DNA of 64,000 nt from contig JACOUM010000008.1 of NCBI GenBank assembly GCA_016177795.1, forward strand, positions 83,582 through 147,581, read 5' to 3'. Positions 1 to 8,674 of this stretch are shown piece after piece (position 1 is the first letter of the stretch; the number at the start of each line of letters is the position of its first letter). The notes below the pieces were generated by a model, which had not been told where the DNA came from, did not search any database, and saw only the letters and a list, made by a program, of their open reading frames with translations. The position numbers were made by a program, and so were the translations under genes. This DNA comes from Nitrosomonadales bacterium. Lineage in GTDB: Bacteria; Pseudomonadota; Gammaproteobacteria; Burkholderiales; Gallionellaceae.

Positions 1-208
1 GCGCCGCCAGTTGCAATGCCTCCAGTCTGTAAAGTTCAACGTCGCCGATGAATACCAGCGTGTTATGCAATGTCTCGCCGCTCATGGCGCGCCCGCCGCA
101 CAGGCGTTTCAGCGGCGCTTGCCATGCGGCCAGTTGCGTGCGTTCGGCAACCGTTGGCCATAGCGCAAAAAATACCCGCGCCGTTGTGTGGTCGAGTGAA
201 GGTTTCAT
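1..208 (-). CDS. thpR: RNA 2',3'-cyclic phosphodiesterase (ThpR/LigT), N-terminal part
   Basis: This open frame runs off the left edge of the window, so only about the first 69 residues are present and it is absent from the ORF track. The translation contains RVFFALWP near residue 11, a CGGR motif, and ETLHNTLVFIG, which fits the first HxTx motif of the 2H phosphoesterase family (LigT/ThpR) that acts on RNA 2',3'-cyclic phosphate ends. The second HxTx motif lies outside the window. The ATG is at 206-208. It lies downstream of topA on the same strand with about 80 bases between them. Confidence 0.8.
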   Translation of the reverse strand, partial: MKPSLDHTTARVFFALWPTVAERTQLAAWQAPLKRLCGGRAMSGETLHNTLVFIGDVELYRLEALQLAA

Positions 209-289
209 CCTTGAAACGGCAATCAACCTACGAAGAACGCGAAGGATATGAAGAAAAGCAGGAAGGTTGCTCTGGGAGCAACCGCTATC

Positions 290-2851
290 CTACGCAGCTT
301 TCGTGGCAGTCTTTATCCTGGTTTTCGCGGTTTTGGCCGCCGTTGTTTTCGCCGCCTTGGGTTTGGCGGCTTTTGTCCTGGCAGCGGGTTTCTTTACCGC
401 CCTGGCCTTCCCTGTCCCGCCCTTTGCCGCTTTGGCGGCGATCAATTCCAGCGCTTGTTCCAGTGTGATGGTGTCGGGCGAGACATCCTTGGGCAAGGTG
501 GCGTTGACTTTGCCGTGGCGGGCGTAGGGGCCGTAGCGCCCGCTGCAAATCTCCACGCTGGCCTTGTCATCCGGATGTTCGCCCAATGTGCGCAGCACGG
601 CGTTGCCTGCTCTGGCTTGCGCCAGCAGCTCCACCGCGCGTTCCAGACTGATGTCGAAGATGCTGTCAGAACGGGGGATGGATTTGAACTTGCCGTCGTG
701 GCCGATGTAGGGGCCGAAGCGGCCGATGTTGACGATGATTTTCTTGCCGGTTTCCGGATGGAGTCCAATATCGCGCGGCAGCGACAGCAGCTTCAGCGCG
801 GCGGCCAGATCGGCCTGTTCCAGCGGCATTTCTTTGGGCCACGAAACGCGCTTGGGCTTGGTTTTCTCGCCCTCGATGACTTCGCCCAGTTGCACATAGT
901 GGCCATACGGGCCGCGCAATAGCAGCACGGGCTGTTGGGTATCCGGATACACGCCCAGTTCCACTCTGGCCGCGGCATCATCCTGCGCTTCGCCGCTGAG
1001 GCTGCGTTTGTATTTGCACTCCGGATAGTTGGTGCAGCTGATGAAGCTGCCGTAGCGGCTGAGTTTCTTGGCGAGCGGTTTGCCGCATTCCGGACAGGCT
1101 TCGTCCAGCAACTCGACCGGGCGGTCGATGTCGGCTTTTTGTTTGATCAGGCTGGAAAAACCCTTCCAGAATTCGCCCATTACGGCGATCCAGTCACGCT
1201 TGCCTTCGGATACTTCATCCAGCTCGTCTTCGAGGTGGGCGGTGAAGCCGTAATCCACATAGCGGGTGAAATGGTCGGTCAGGAATTTGGTGACTACGCG
1301 ACCGACATCGGTGGGCACGAAGCGCTTTTTATCCAGAATGGCGTATTCACGGGCCTGCAACGTGGAAATGATGGTGGCATAAGTGGACGGGCGGCCGATG
1401 CCGTATTCTTCCAGCGTCTTGACCAGGCTGGCTTCGGTGAAGCGCGGTGGCGGTTGAGTGAAATGTTGTTCGCCGTAGAGCTTGTCCGCCGGCAGCACGT
1501 CGCCTTCGGCCAGCGGCGGCAGCTTGCCGCCATCTTCCTCATCGGCATCATCCACGTCTTCCATATACACGCCCATGAAGCCGGGAAACACCAGCGTCTG
1601 CCCGGAGGCGCGAAACAAAGTGTCATCGCTGCTCAAGCGTATGTCCACGCTGACGGTGTCAAAGCGCGCTGGCGCCATCTGGCACGCCAGCGTGCGCTTC
1701 CAGATCATTTCATACAGGCGCGCCTGGTCGGCGCTCAGATGGTCGCGCATGCTGTCCGGCGTGCGCAGGATCGAGGTCGGGCGGATCGCCTCGTGCGATT
1801 CCTGCGCGTTCTTGGTCTTGCTCTTGTATACCGGCTGCTTGCCTGGCAGGTAGTCGGCGGCGAAGTTGTCGCGGATATAACCGCGGATCTCTTCCACCGC
1901 TTCCTTTGCCAGCGATACCGAATCGGTCCGCATGTAGGAAATCAGGCCCACGGTCTGGCCGCCAATGTCGACGCCCTCATACAGCGACTGCGCTGTACGC
2001 ATGGTGCGTTCGGAGGTCATGCCCAGTTTGCGCACGGCTTCCTGTTGCAGCGTGGAAGTGGTGAACGGCGCGGCGGCATAACGCTGTTTGGCCTTCTTCT
2101 CGACGCGCACTACTTTTGGCGGCAGTTTGGCATCGCTGAGCTTGGCGTGTATCGCGTCGTATTCGGCCTGGCTGCCGATGCTGAGCTGTTCCAGCTTCTT
2201 GCCATGGTACTGGAACAGCTTGGCGGTAAACGGTTGCTGGTTTTTCTGGCTGTCCAAGTGCACCGTCCAGTATTCCGTGCTCTTGAATGCTTCGATCTCC
2301 AGTTCGCGCTCGACGATCAGTCGCAGTGCCGGGCTCTGCACACGGCCGGCGGAAAGCCCGGTTCGGATCTTGCGCCACAGCAACGGCGACAGATTGAAGC
2401 CGACGAGGTAATCGAGCGCACGCCGTGCCTGCTGCGCGTTCACCAGCGGCAGCGAGATTTCGCGAGGGTGAGCGACCGCTTCGCGCACTGCGGATTGGGT
2501 GATTTCGTAAAACACCACGCGCTGCATGTTCTTGCCCTTGAGTGCGCGCTTGCTTTTCAGCAACTCGGAAATATGCCAGGCAATGGCCTCCCCTTCGCGG
2601 TCCGGGTCGGGTGCGAGCAGGATGTTGTCTGCAGCGGCTGCGGCCTTGGCAATGGCATCGACATGCTTGCTGTTGCGCGCGATGGTTTCATACTTCATGG
2701 CAAAGCCGTTATCGGGATCGACCGCGCCGGTCTTGGGCACCAGATCGCGCACATGGCCGTACGATGCGAGCACTTCAAAATCCTTGCCCAGATATTTCTT
2801 GAGCGTTTTGGCCTTGGCCGGAGATTCAACAATGAGAAGGTTGGTTGCCAT
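290..2851 (-). CDS. topA: DNA topoisomerase I
   Basis: Type IA topoisomerase of about 853 residues that relaxes negative supercoils. The Toprim domain is at the N-terminus (LLIVESPAKAKTLKKYL, then the acidic PDPDREGEAIAWH stretch). The catalytic tyrosine is about Y306 in GLISYMRTDS. A CPECGKP...SCTNYPEC four-cysteine zinc finger follows the core, then further topoisomerase C-terminal repeats and a Lys/Ala/Thr-rich basic tail. The ORF track starts 25 codons upstream, but MATNLLIVESPAK is the family start and falls 7 bases after the smg stop. It is probably co-transcribed with dprA and smg, a common betaproteobacterial arrangement. Confidence 0.97.
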   Translation of the reverse strand: MATNLLIVESPAKAKTLKKYLGKDFEVLASYGHVRDLVPKTGAVDPDNGFAMKYETIARNSKHVDAIAKAAAAADNILLAPDPDREGEAIAWHISELLKSKRALKGKNMQRVVFYEITQSAVREAVAHPREISLPLVNAQQARRALDYLVGFNLSPLLWRKIRTGLSAGRVQSPALRLIVERELEIEAFKSTEYWTVHLDSQKNQQPFTAKLFQYHGKKLEQLSIGSQAEYDAIHAKLSDAKLPPKVVRVEKKAKQRYAAAPFTTSTLQQEAVRKLGMTSERTMRTAQSLYEGVDIGGQTVGLISYMRTDSVSLAKEAVEEIRGYIRDNFAADYLPGKQPVYKSKTKNAQESHEAIRPTSILRTPDSMRDHLSADQARLYEMIWKRTLACQMAPARFDTVSVDIRLSSDDTLFRASGQTLVFPGFMGVYMEDVDDADEEDGGKLPPLAEGDVLPADKLYGEQHFTQPPPRFTEASLVKTLEEYGIGRPSTYATIISTLQAREYAILDKKRFVPTDVGRVVTKFLTDHFTRYVDYGFTAHLEDELDEVSEGKRDWIAVMGEFWKGFSSLIKQKADIDRPVELLDEACPECGKPLAKKLSRYGSFISCTNYPECKYKRSLSGEAQDDAAARVELGVYPDTQQPVLLLRGPYGHYVQLGEVIEGEKTKPKRVSWPKEMPLEQADLAAALKLLSLPRDIGLHPETGKKIIVNIGRFGPYIGHDGKFKSIPRSDSIFDISLERAVELLAQARAGNAVLRTLGEHPDDKASVEICSGRYGPYARHGKVNATLPKDVSPDTITLEQALELIAAKAAKGGTGKARAVKKPAARTKAAKPKAAKTTAAKTAKTRIKTATKAA

Positions 2852-2858
2852 GCGTAAA

Positions 2859-3314
2859 TTAATGTAGTTGCGTGGAATGTGCCGGTGCCAGAAGTTCTTC
2901 AACCAGCAGTGGGTCGAGGTGCTCATGGCGATTCCACAATACCATCAGCATGATCAGCTTGAGCTTGTCCAGGCCAAGATTATCCTGGTGCAGCGCCACG
3001 GCGCGGTCAAGAATCATCTCGCGCTCGACGGCGGAAATTATATGCTGCTGTTCGGCGAATACCAGAAACCGGCGTGCCTCATCGCCGATGCGCAGGCATT
3101 CCAGCGCGGCGAAATAGCGGACGCCGGCATGTTGCAGTTCGGCGGGATAATGGTCGGAATTCTGCTGTTGCAGTGCCGACAGCCAGGTCAGCGCATCGCT
3201 GATCTCCTCTTCTTCGAAGCCGGCCGCAGAGAGCTTGCGCGACAGCTTGTCCGGCTCGGGGTAGCTGCCCGCATCAAAATAACTTTCAAACAGGTACATC
3301 AGGATTTCAAACAT
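2859..3314 (-). CDS. smg: Smg family protein (DUF494)
   Basis: About 151 residues, beginning MFEILMYLFESYF, which is the conserved Smg/DUF494 start. The family sits between dprA and topA in many Proteobacteria; its molecular function is not established. The sequence is acidic and helical (FEEEEISDALTWL) with no signal peptide or membrane segment. The ORF track extends this frame far upstream through the antisense-like shadow of dprA; that part has shadow composition and is not coding. The stop lies 7 bases before topA. Confidence 0.93.
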   Translation of the reverse strand: MFEILMYLFESYFDAGSYPEPDKLSRKLSAAGFEEEEISDALTWLSALQQQNSDHYPAELQHAGVRYFAALECLRIGDEARRFLVFAEQQHIISAVEREMILDRAVALHQDNLGLDKLKLIMLMVLWNRHEHLDPLLVEELLAPAHSTQLH

Positions 3315-3328
3315 GATTTGTGTGTGAC

Positions 3329-4408
3329 TCAATGAATTCGTTGATATAAGCCGCCGGGCAACGCGCTGACGCGCCCCTCCAGCTCGAGCACCAGCAGCAT
3401 GGCGGATAGCTCGGCCATCGTCAAGCTGCAGCGCGTACCGAGCGTATCCAGGTCGACCGGATCGAAGCCGATCTGTTCCAGCAGCGCAGCCCCTGTGTCT
3501 TGCGTGGCGTGGCTGCAGGCGGGTGACGCCGGCAGGCTGCTGCCTAATTCCTCGAGAATGTCCTGCGCGGTCTCGACCAGTTTCGCGCCCTGCTTGAGCA
3601 GTGCATGGCAGCCTTTGCTTTGCGGCGCGTGGATCGATCCGGGAATGGCAAACACGTCCCGCCCCTGCTCCAGCGCCAGCCGCGCGGTGATCAGCGAGCC
3701 GCTTTGCAGCGATGCTTCCACCACCAGGCAGCCGATACTCATGCCGCTGATGATGCGGTTGCGGCGCGGGAAGTTGGCGGCCAGCGGCGGTGTGCCGAGC
3801 GGGAATTCCGAGAGCAGCGTACCCTGGCTGGCGAGCGCGTGCGCGAGGTCGCGGTTCGCCGCGGGGTAAACCTTGTCCAGTCCGGTGCCGACCACGGCGA
3901 TGCTGCTGCCACGGCCGCGCAGTGCGCCGCGATGCGCGGCAGCATCGATACCGTGCGCCATGCCGCTGATGATGCATAATCCGGCATCGCTCAGCGACCG
4001 GGCGAAAGCCTCGGCGTTGTTGACGCCCTGCGGCGTGGCGTTGCGGCTGCCGACCACAGCCAGCGCGGGTTGGTTGAGCAAGTCGCGCCGCCCCTTCACA
4101 TACAACAACAGCGGCGGGTCGGGAATGTTCAGCAGGGCCTGCGGGTAGTCGCTGTCGGCGAGGGTGACAATGCGGTTGTTGCTGTCTTCCAGCCAGTCCA
4201 GTGCCGGAGTGAGCAGATCGTCAGCGACGCCTTTGCTGATTTCGGCAGCAACATCGGCTTTGACGACAGACTTGAGCGAACCGACAGAAGCGGAGAACAC
4301 TGCTTCCGGCGAGCCGAATTCCTTCAACAGACGGTGCGCACCATCGCCGCCCAGGCCGCGCGTCAGGCTGAGTGCCAGCCACGCTTTCAGCGAAACATCA
4401 TCGATCAC
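3329..4408 (-). CDS. dprA: DNA-processing protein DprA
   Basis: 359 residues. Family members bind incoming single-stranded DNA and load RecA during natural transformation. The extended Rossmann core is visible (VVGSRNATPQGV, then IISGMAHGIDAAAHRGAL and NFPRRNRIISG). The last 60 residues (EQIGFDPVDLDTLGTRC to LPGGLYQRI) fit the DprA winged-helix domain. It begins right after the LysM gene (stop at 4412) and precedes smg by 14 bases, so the four genes LysM-dprA-smg-topA look like one minus-strand unit. Confidence 0.96.
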   Translation of the reverse strand: MIDDVSLKAWLALSLTRGLGGDGAHRLLKEFGSPEAVFSASVGSLKSVVKADVAAEISKGVADDLLTPALDWLEDSNNRIVTLADSDYPQALLNIPDPPLLLYVKGRRDLLNQPALAVVGSRNATPQGVNNAEAFARSLSDAGLCIISGMAHGIDAAAHRGALRGRGSSIAVVGTGLDKVYPAANRDLAHALASQGTLLSEFPLGTPPLAANFPRRNRIISGMSIGCLVVEASLQSGSLITARLALEQGRDVFAIPGSIHAPQSKGCHALLKQGAKLVETAQDILEELGSSLPASPACSHATQDTGAALLEQIGFDPVDLDTLGTRCSLTMAELSAMLLVLELEGRVSALPGGLYQRIH

Positions 4409-4411
4409 GTT

Positions 4412-5443
4412 TTAAGGAGTGGTGGCGCGATCCAGCAATTGCACCGGCAAACGGGTTTGCATCACCAGCGCGTAAGACACTTTTTCAAATACGCGGAAAA
4501 CGAATATCAATCCATAGCGTTCGTCCGGCAATGTGAAATTCTTGCCATCGCTTTTTACCGTTTCCCCCTTGTGATGCAGCGCCAGTACATGGCCGCTTTC
4601 CAGGCCGTCGCGCTTGCCTTTGTTCAGCGTGATGATGGTATTTTGTCCGGCCTGAGAGACGCCGCCGTAAATCGAAATCACGCTTGCGGAAATGTTGCTG
4701 TCGGGTGAACGCGGCAAGTAATTGCTGGCCATTTCCCCGGAAGGTGTGACCAGCCGGTCGCCTTTATAAATTTCCTGTACGGATTGCGTGATGGCAACGG
4801 TGCTGACATCCGCAAATTCCGTTACTTCGGCGCTGCCCAGATAAATGGCTTCGACACCCAGCGTCTCGTTGGTGTCCGGGTCGACAAATGTTTTGCCCGA
4901 ACGGTAAATCTGCCATTTGTTGCCCTTGTCCCGGGTCAGTCCCGAGGCAAAGCCGGTATCGTGGGCACCGAGGATCACGCGTCCTTCGCGCGCGCCGATC
5001 AGCGTCGGGCCGTCTTTCAATGCGCTCTCTTCAACGACCAGCGGCTGGCTCAGGAACGGTGCGATGGCACTGGCGGGGATGCTCAAGATGGCGTCATGAG
5101 CGCTGCGGCCCCCGCGCACTCTGGGAGAGAGCTTGATAACGCCGCTTGCGCTGCCTGTTCCAGCCTGACCGATGCGCAACGTGCCGCTGGCACGATCCAG
5201 AATGATCACGTCGCCCGGATAAATCCAGTGCGGATCCTTGATGGTGTCCTTGTTCATGCCCCAGATATAGGGCCACTTCCATGGGTCTTCGAAGAATTTG
5301 CCGGAAATGTCCCAAAGCGTATCGCCCTTGACGACCACGTGCCGATCCGGCGCGTCGCTGCGAAGCTGGGGACGTGTTTCAGGCTGGGCAGCAAAGGCCA
5401 GGACAGGCAACAGAAAGCAAATCAGCGATATAATCTTGCGCAT
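4412..5443 (-). CDS. Secreted LysM-domain protein
   Basis: About 343 residues from the chosen ATG (MRKIISLICFLLPVLAFAA), which gives a good signal peptide; the track uses a TTG seven codons earlier. A single LysM peptidoglycan-binding domain follows at about residues 34-83 (VVVKGDTLWDISGKFFEDP...WIYPGDVIIL). The remaining 250 residues form a conserved beta-rich region with no recognised catalytic motif. LysM proteins upstream of dprA are common in Betaproteobacteria. A cell-envelope role is inferred from the export signal and LysM only. Upstream of it, on the far side of a MITE-like element, lies the divergent def. Confidence 0.88.
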   Translation of the reverse strand: MRKIISLICFLLPVLAFAAQPETRPQLRSDAPDRHVVVKGDTLWDISGKFFEDPWKWPYIWGMNKDTIKDPHWIYPGDVIILDRASGTLRIGQAGTGSASGVIKLSPRVRGGRSAHDAILSIPASAIAPFLSQPLVVEESALKDGPTLIGAREGRVILGAHDTGFASGLTRDKGNKWQIYRSGKTFVDPDTNETLGVEAIYLGSAEVTEFADVSTVAITQSVQEIYKGDRLVTPSGEMASNYLPRSPDSNISASVISIYGGVSQAGQNTIITLNKGKRDGLESGHVLALHHKGETVKSDGKNFTLPDERYGLIFVFRVFEKVSYALVMQTRLPVQLLDRATTP

Positions 5444-5534
5444 GGAAAACTCCGGCAGAATCAATGTAAAAGGTACGCAATATTGCCGCGTTGCGTTAAA
5501 TTCTGCATCCAGTTATATAAATTAGCAAGCTTTA

Positions 5535-5804
5535 GAGTCTATTTCGGTAGGTTTTACATGATGCATTGCAGTCAGAATCGGGATGACCGCAAGAAGCGCG
5601 ACGAAGGTCGTAGTTATTCTACGAAGCCGAGGAGCGCGACGCAGCGAGCGCCCGATTCTGGCGCAACCCGGAGGGACGGGGCTTTGCGGGCGGCTGACGG
5701 TGTTGCGCGGCTTGTGAAGGGAATAGCCATTCACTGCGTCGCGCGCCTTGCCATCCATCCCGCAAAGCCACCGTCGCACATGCAAAACCTACTGAAATAG
5801 ACTC
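5535..5804. mobile_element. MITE-like 270-bp element with 26-bp terminal inverted repeats
   Basis: The ends match as inverted repeats over 26 bp (GAGTCTATTTCGGTAGGTTT... at 5535-5560 and its complement at 5779-5804) with two mismatches. Both sides are flanked by TTA (5532-5534 and 5805-5807), a possible 3-bp target duplication. Inside are further nested dyads: CAGAATCGGG paired with CCCGATTCTG, and GGCTTTGCGGG paired with CCCGCAAAGCC. No ORF of consequence is contained. It fills almost all of the 370-bp gap between the divergent LysM gene and def and must lie within or next to their promoters. Confidence 0.7.
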
Positions 5805-5817
5805 TTATGGAGCATAT

Positions 5818-6321
5818 ATGGCAATCCTGAAGATTTTGCAGTATCCCGATGAACGGCTGCACAAAGTGGCCAAGAAGGTTGAGCAGGTCGATGAAGCCAC
5901 CCGCAAACTGGTGCGCAATATGGCAGAAACCATGTATGCCGCGCCCGGTGTGGGCCTGGCGGCAACGCAGGTGGATGTGCATGAGCAGATCATCGTGCTG
6001 GACATTTCCGAAACGCACAATCAGTTAAGGGTATTCATCAATCCGGAAATTATCGCCAGCAGCGGCGAGGAAGAATGCGAGGAGGGCTGTTTGTCGGTGC
6101 CGGGCATTTATGAAAAAGTGCGCCGTGCGGAAAAGGTGACGGTGCGCGCACTCAATGAAAAAGGCGAGCCAATCATGCTGGAGGCGGACGGATTCCTGGC
6201 GGTCTGCATCCAGCACGAGATCGATCACTTGCGCGGCAGGGTATTCGTTGAATATCTGTCACAACTCAAGCAAACACGCATTCGTGCCAAGCTGAAGAAG
6301 CGCCTGCGCGAAACTCTTTAA
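5818..6321 (+). CDS. def: Peptide deformylase
   Basis: 167 residues. Removes the N-formyl group from nascent proteins using a bound metal. All three family motifs are visible: GVGLAATQ (about residues 45-52), EGCLSVPG (about 90-97) and the metal-binding HEIDH (about 132-136). Length is typical. It starts 13 bases beyond the MITE-like element, so its promoter is probably inside or displaced by that element. It is followed by a 140-bp palindromic repeat and then fmt; def and fmt act on the same formyl-methionine cycle. Confidence 0.97.
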   Translation: MAILKILQYPDERLHKVAKKVEQVDEATRKLVRNMAETMYAAPGVGLAATQVDVHEQIIVLDISETHNQLRVFINPEIIASSGEEECEEGCLSVPGIYEKVRRAEKVTVRALNEKGEPIMLEADGFLAVCIQHEIDHLRGRVFVEYLSQLKQTRIRAKLKKRLRETL

Positions 6322-6460
6322 AAACCTCCGCACAACTATTGCGCTCGCCGATACTGCGTTAAAAAATGGCTCAAAATCCTCATGTACTAAATGTACACTC
6401 CGGTTTCTCGCCATTTTTTGCCTTGTCTCAGCTTCGCTCATTACGTTGTGCGGAGGTTTT
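6321..6460. repeat. 140-bp intergenic palindromic repeat, copy 1
   Basis: Bounded by a perfect 16-bp inverted repeat (AAAACCTCCGCACAAC at 6321-6336, complement at 6445-6460). A second dyad lies inside: AAAAAATGGC paired with GCCATTTTTT. The left arm overlaps the last base of the def stop. A clearly related copy occurs at 31973-32105 with the same core (GTTAAAAAATGGCTCA, AATCCTCAT, ACTCCGGTT, CGCCATTTTTTGCCTTG). Located between def and fmt, where it could fold into a long hairpin in the shared transcript. Confidence 0.8.
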
Positions 6461-6478
6461 TGCCGGGCCAACTTCATC

Positions 6479-7399
6479 ATGAAAATAATTTTTGCCGGCA
6501 CGCCTCATTTCGCCGCCAGCGCGCTGGCGGGGTTGCTCAGGGAACATCAAATCGTCGCGGTGCTGACCCAGCCGGATCGTCCCGCCGGGCGCGGCATGCA
6601 GCTGGCCGCCAGCCCGGTGAAGCAGCTTGCCTTGCAGCACAATTTGCCGGTATTGCAGCCGGCCACCTTGAAAACCGCAGAGGTGCAGCGTGAAATTGCC
6701 GCGCTGGATGCCGACGTGATGGTGGTGGCGGCTTATGGGCTGATCCTGCCGCAGGCGGTGTTGCAGATACCGCGTTACGGCTGCCTCAATATCCACGCTT
6801 CGCTGCTGCCGCGCTGGCGCGGCGCGGCGCCGGTGCAGCGAGCGATCCTGGCGGGCGATACCGAGACCGGTATCACCATCATGCAGATGGATGAAGGGCT
6901 GGATACCGGCGCTATGCTGTTGCGTCACGTTTGCCGGATCGCACCGGAGGATACCGCGCAGACTTTGCACGACAAACTGGCTGAGCTGGGGGCAGGCAGT
7001 ATTCTCGAGGCGCTGCGGCTGCTGCAGGAACAACGGCTGACACCGGTCAAACAGGACGACGCAGCGGCGACCTATGCTGCCAAGTTGCTCAAAAGCGAGG
7101 GCAAGATCGACTGGCGGCAGGACGCGCAACAAATCGAACGCGCCGTGCGCGCCTTCAATCCCTTTCCCGTGTGTCATGCAGATTTTAACGGCGCAGTGAT
7201 AAAAATCTGGCAGGCGACACTCATACGGCAACAGGGCGAAGCCGGTGCGGTGCTTGCCGTGGACAAGCGCGGCATCACGGTTGCCTGCGGCAACGACGCG
7301 CTGCGGCTGGAAGTGTTGCAACGCCCCGGCGGCAAGGCGCAACCCGCCGCGCAGTTCTTGCAGGCTGTGCCGGTTCGGCCCGGCGACGGCTTCTCGTAA
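6479..7399 (+). CDS. fmt: Methionyl-tRNA formyltransferase
   Basis: 306 residues. Transfers a formyl group from 10-formyltetrahydrofolate to initiator Met-tRNA. N-terminal formyltransferase domain with MKIIFAGTPHFAASAL and the catalytic NIHASLLPRWRGAAP segment (about residues 105-120); C-terminal OB-like domain follows. The track starts at an upstream TTG inside the palindromic repeat; the ATG at 6479 gives the family N-terminus. The TAA is directly followed by the rsmB ATG, so the two are translationally close. Confidence 0.97.
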   Translation: MKIIFAGTPHFAASALAGLLREHQIVAVLTQPDRPAGRGMQLAASPVKQLALQHNLPVLQPATLKTAEVQREIAALDADVMVVAAYGLILPQAVLQIPRYGCLNIHASLLPRWRGAAPVQRAILAGDTETGITIMQMDEGLDTGAMLLRHVCRIAPEDTAQTLHDKLAELGAGSILEALRLLQEQRLTPVKQDDAAATYAAKLLKSEGKIDWRQDAQQIERAVRAFNPFPVCHADFNGAVIKIWQATLIRQQGEAGAVLAVDKRGITVACGNDALRLEVLQRPGGKAQPAAQFLQAVPVRPGDGFS

Positions 7400-8674
7400 A
7401 TGCAGAACACACAACTGGTCGCTGCCGGCATTATTCAACAAGTGCTGGCCAGCGGGCGCAATCTCAACCAGGTGCTGGATGAGATGCTGCGCGGCAAGGC
7501 AGCGTGGGCACCGGCGCAACGTGCTGCGCTGCAGGACTTGAGCTACGGCACGCTGCGCTTCTATGGACAGTTGCAGGCGGTATTGAGCCAGCTGCTGCAC
7601 AAGAACCTGGCAGACGAGCGGGTGCGTTTCCTGTTGCTGGTGGCGCTTTACCAGTTGCAATACAGCAAAGCCGCGCAACATGCGGTAGTCGACCACGCGG
7701 TGCGTGCCGTTCAAACCCTGAATCCGCGCGTAAGCGGGCTGGCGAACGCGATCCTGCGCGGCTTCCTGCGCAACCGGGAAGCATTGCTGGAGCAGGCCGC
7801 GCAGCATGAGGAAGGAAAATACAGCTATCCGCAATGGTGGATAGATGAACTGCGTGCCCAATACGGTGAGCGCAGCGCGGCGATACTCGAGGCGGGCAAC
7901 CGGCATCCGCCGATGACCCTGCGCGTCAACAGGCGGTGCGGCACGGTGCAGGAATACTTGGCACAACTCGAAAAGCAGGATATTGCCGCCCGATTGATCG
8001 AGCCGGGGGCGCTGCAACTGGACAAACCCGTTGCGGTGGACAAGCTGCCGGGTTTTTTTGATGGCATGGTCTCGGTGCAGGATGCCGGCGCTCAATATGC
8101 TGCGCGCCTGCTGGATGTTCACGCCGGCATGCGTGTGCTGGATGCCTGCGCTGCACCGGGCGGCAAGACCGCGCACATTCTTGAAAGCGCCACCGTGCAG
8201 ATGGTAGCGGTAGACAAGGACGAGAAGCGTTTGCAGCGCGTTGCCGAGAACCTGAAACGGCTGAAGCTGGATGCGCAACTGCTGGTCGGCGATGCGGCAC
8301 AGCCGGAGGCGTGGTGGGATGGCCGGTTGTTTGAACGCATTCTCGCCGACGTGCCCTGTTCGGCTTCCGGCGTGGTGCGCCGCCATCCCGATATCAAGTG
8401 GCTGCGTCGCCGCGCGGATATTGCCGGATTCGCCGCGCAACAGCTCGACATTCTGCGTGCATTGTGGCGGCTGCTGGCGCAAGATGGTAAATTGCTCTAC
8501 GTTACCTGCTCGGTGTTCCAGCAGGAGAGCGAGCAGGTCATCGCGGGGTTTCTGGCACAACAGCCGGATGCGCGCCGATCGCCGGTAGCCCTGCCGGAGA
8601 ATAGTGAAGGACAGTTGTTACCCAATGACCGGCACGACGGATTTTTTTATGCATTGCTACACAAAATTGCTTAA
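7400..8674 (+). CDS. rsmB: 16S rRNA (cytosine-967-C5)-methyltransferase RsmB
   Basis: 424 residues. N-terminal NusB-like RNA-binding domain (about 1-140), then a SAM-dependent m5C methyltransferase domain: SAM-binding DACAAPGGKTAHILE, the DVPCSASGVVRRHPDIKW motif IV with its cysteine, and YVTCSVFQQES with the motif VI catalytic cysteine. The usual motif IV DAPCSG is here DVPCSASG. Starts immediately at the fmt stop and overlaps the following DUF4390 gene by 26 bases. Confidence 0.96.
   Translation: MQNTQLVAAGIIQQVLASGRNLNQVLDEMLRGKAAWAPAQRAALQDLSYGTLRFYGQLQAVLSQLLHKNLADERVRFLLLVALYQLQYSKAAQHAVVDHAVRAVQTLNPRVSGLANAILRGFLRNREALLEQAAQHEEGKYSYPQWWIDELRAQYGERSAAILEAGNRHPPMTLRVNRRCGTVQEYLAQLEKQDIAARLIEPGALQLDKPVAVDKLPGFFDGMVSVQDAGAQYAARLLDVHAGMRVLDACAAPGGKTAHILESATVQMVAVDKDEKRLQRVAENLKRLKLDAQLLVGDAAQPEAWWDGRLFERILADVPCSASGVVRRHPDIKWLRRRADIAGFAAQQLDILRALWRLLAQDGKLLYVTCSVFQQESEQVIAGFLAQQPDARRSPVALPENSEGQLLPNDRHDGFFYALLHKIA

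Noticed and set aside
935-2857. 640-residue plus-strand ORF opposite topA
   Set aside because: Antisense shadow of a strongly conserved gene; the translation has no recognisable domain and low-complexity shadow composition.
3315-3977. N-terminal extension of the smg frame in the ORF track
   Set aside because: It runs through dprA in a second frame with Arg/Ala-rich shadow composition; the family start MFEILMYLF is internal.
6428-8560. 710-residue minus-strand ORF opposite fmt and rsmB
   Set aside because: Shadow of two clear genes; His/Gln/Arg-rich composition typical of antisense frames in GC-rich DNA.
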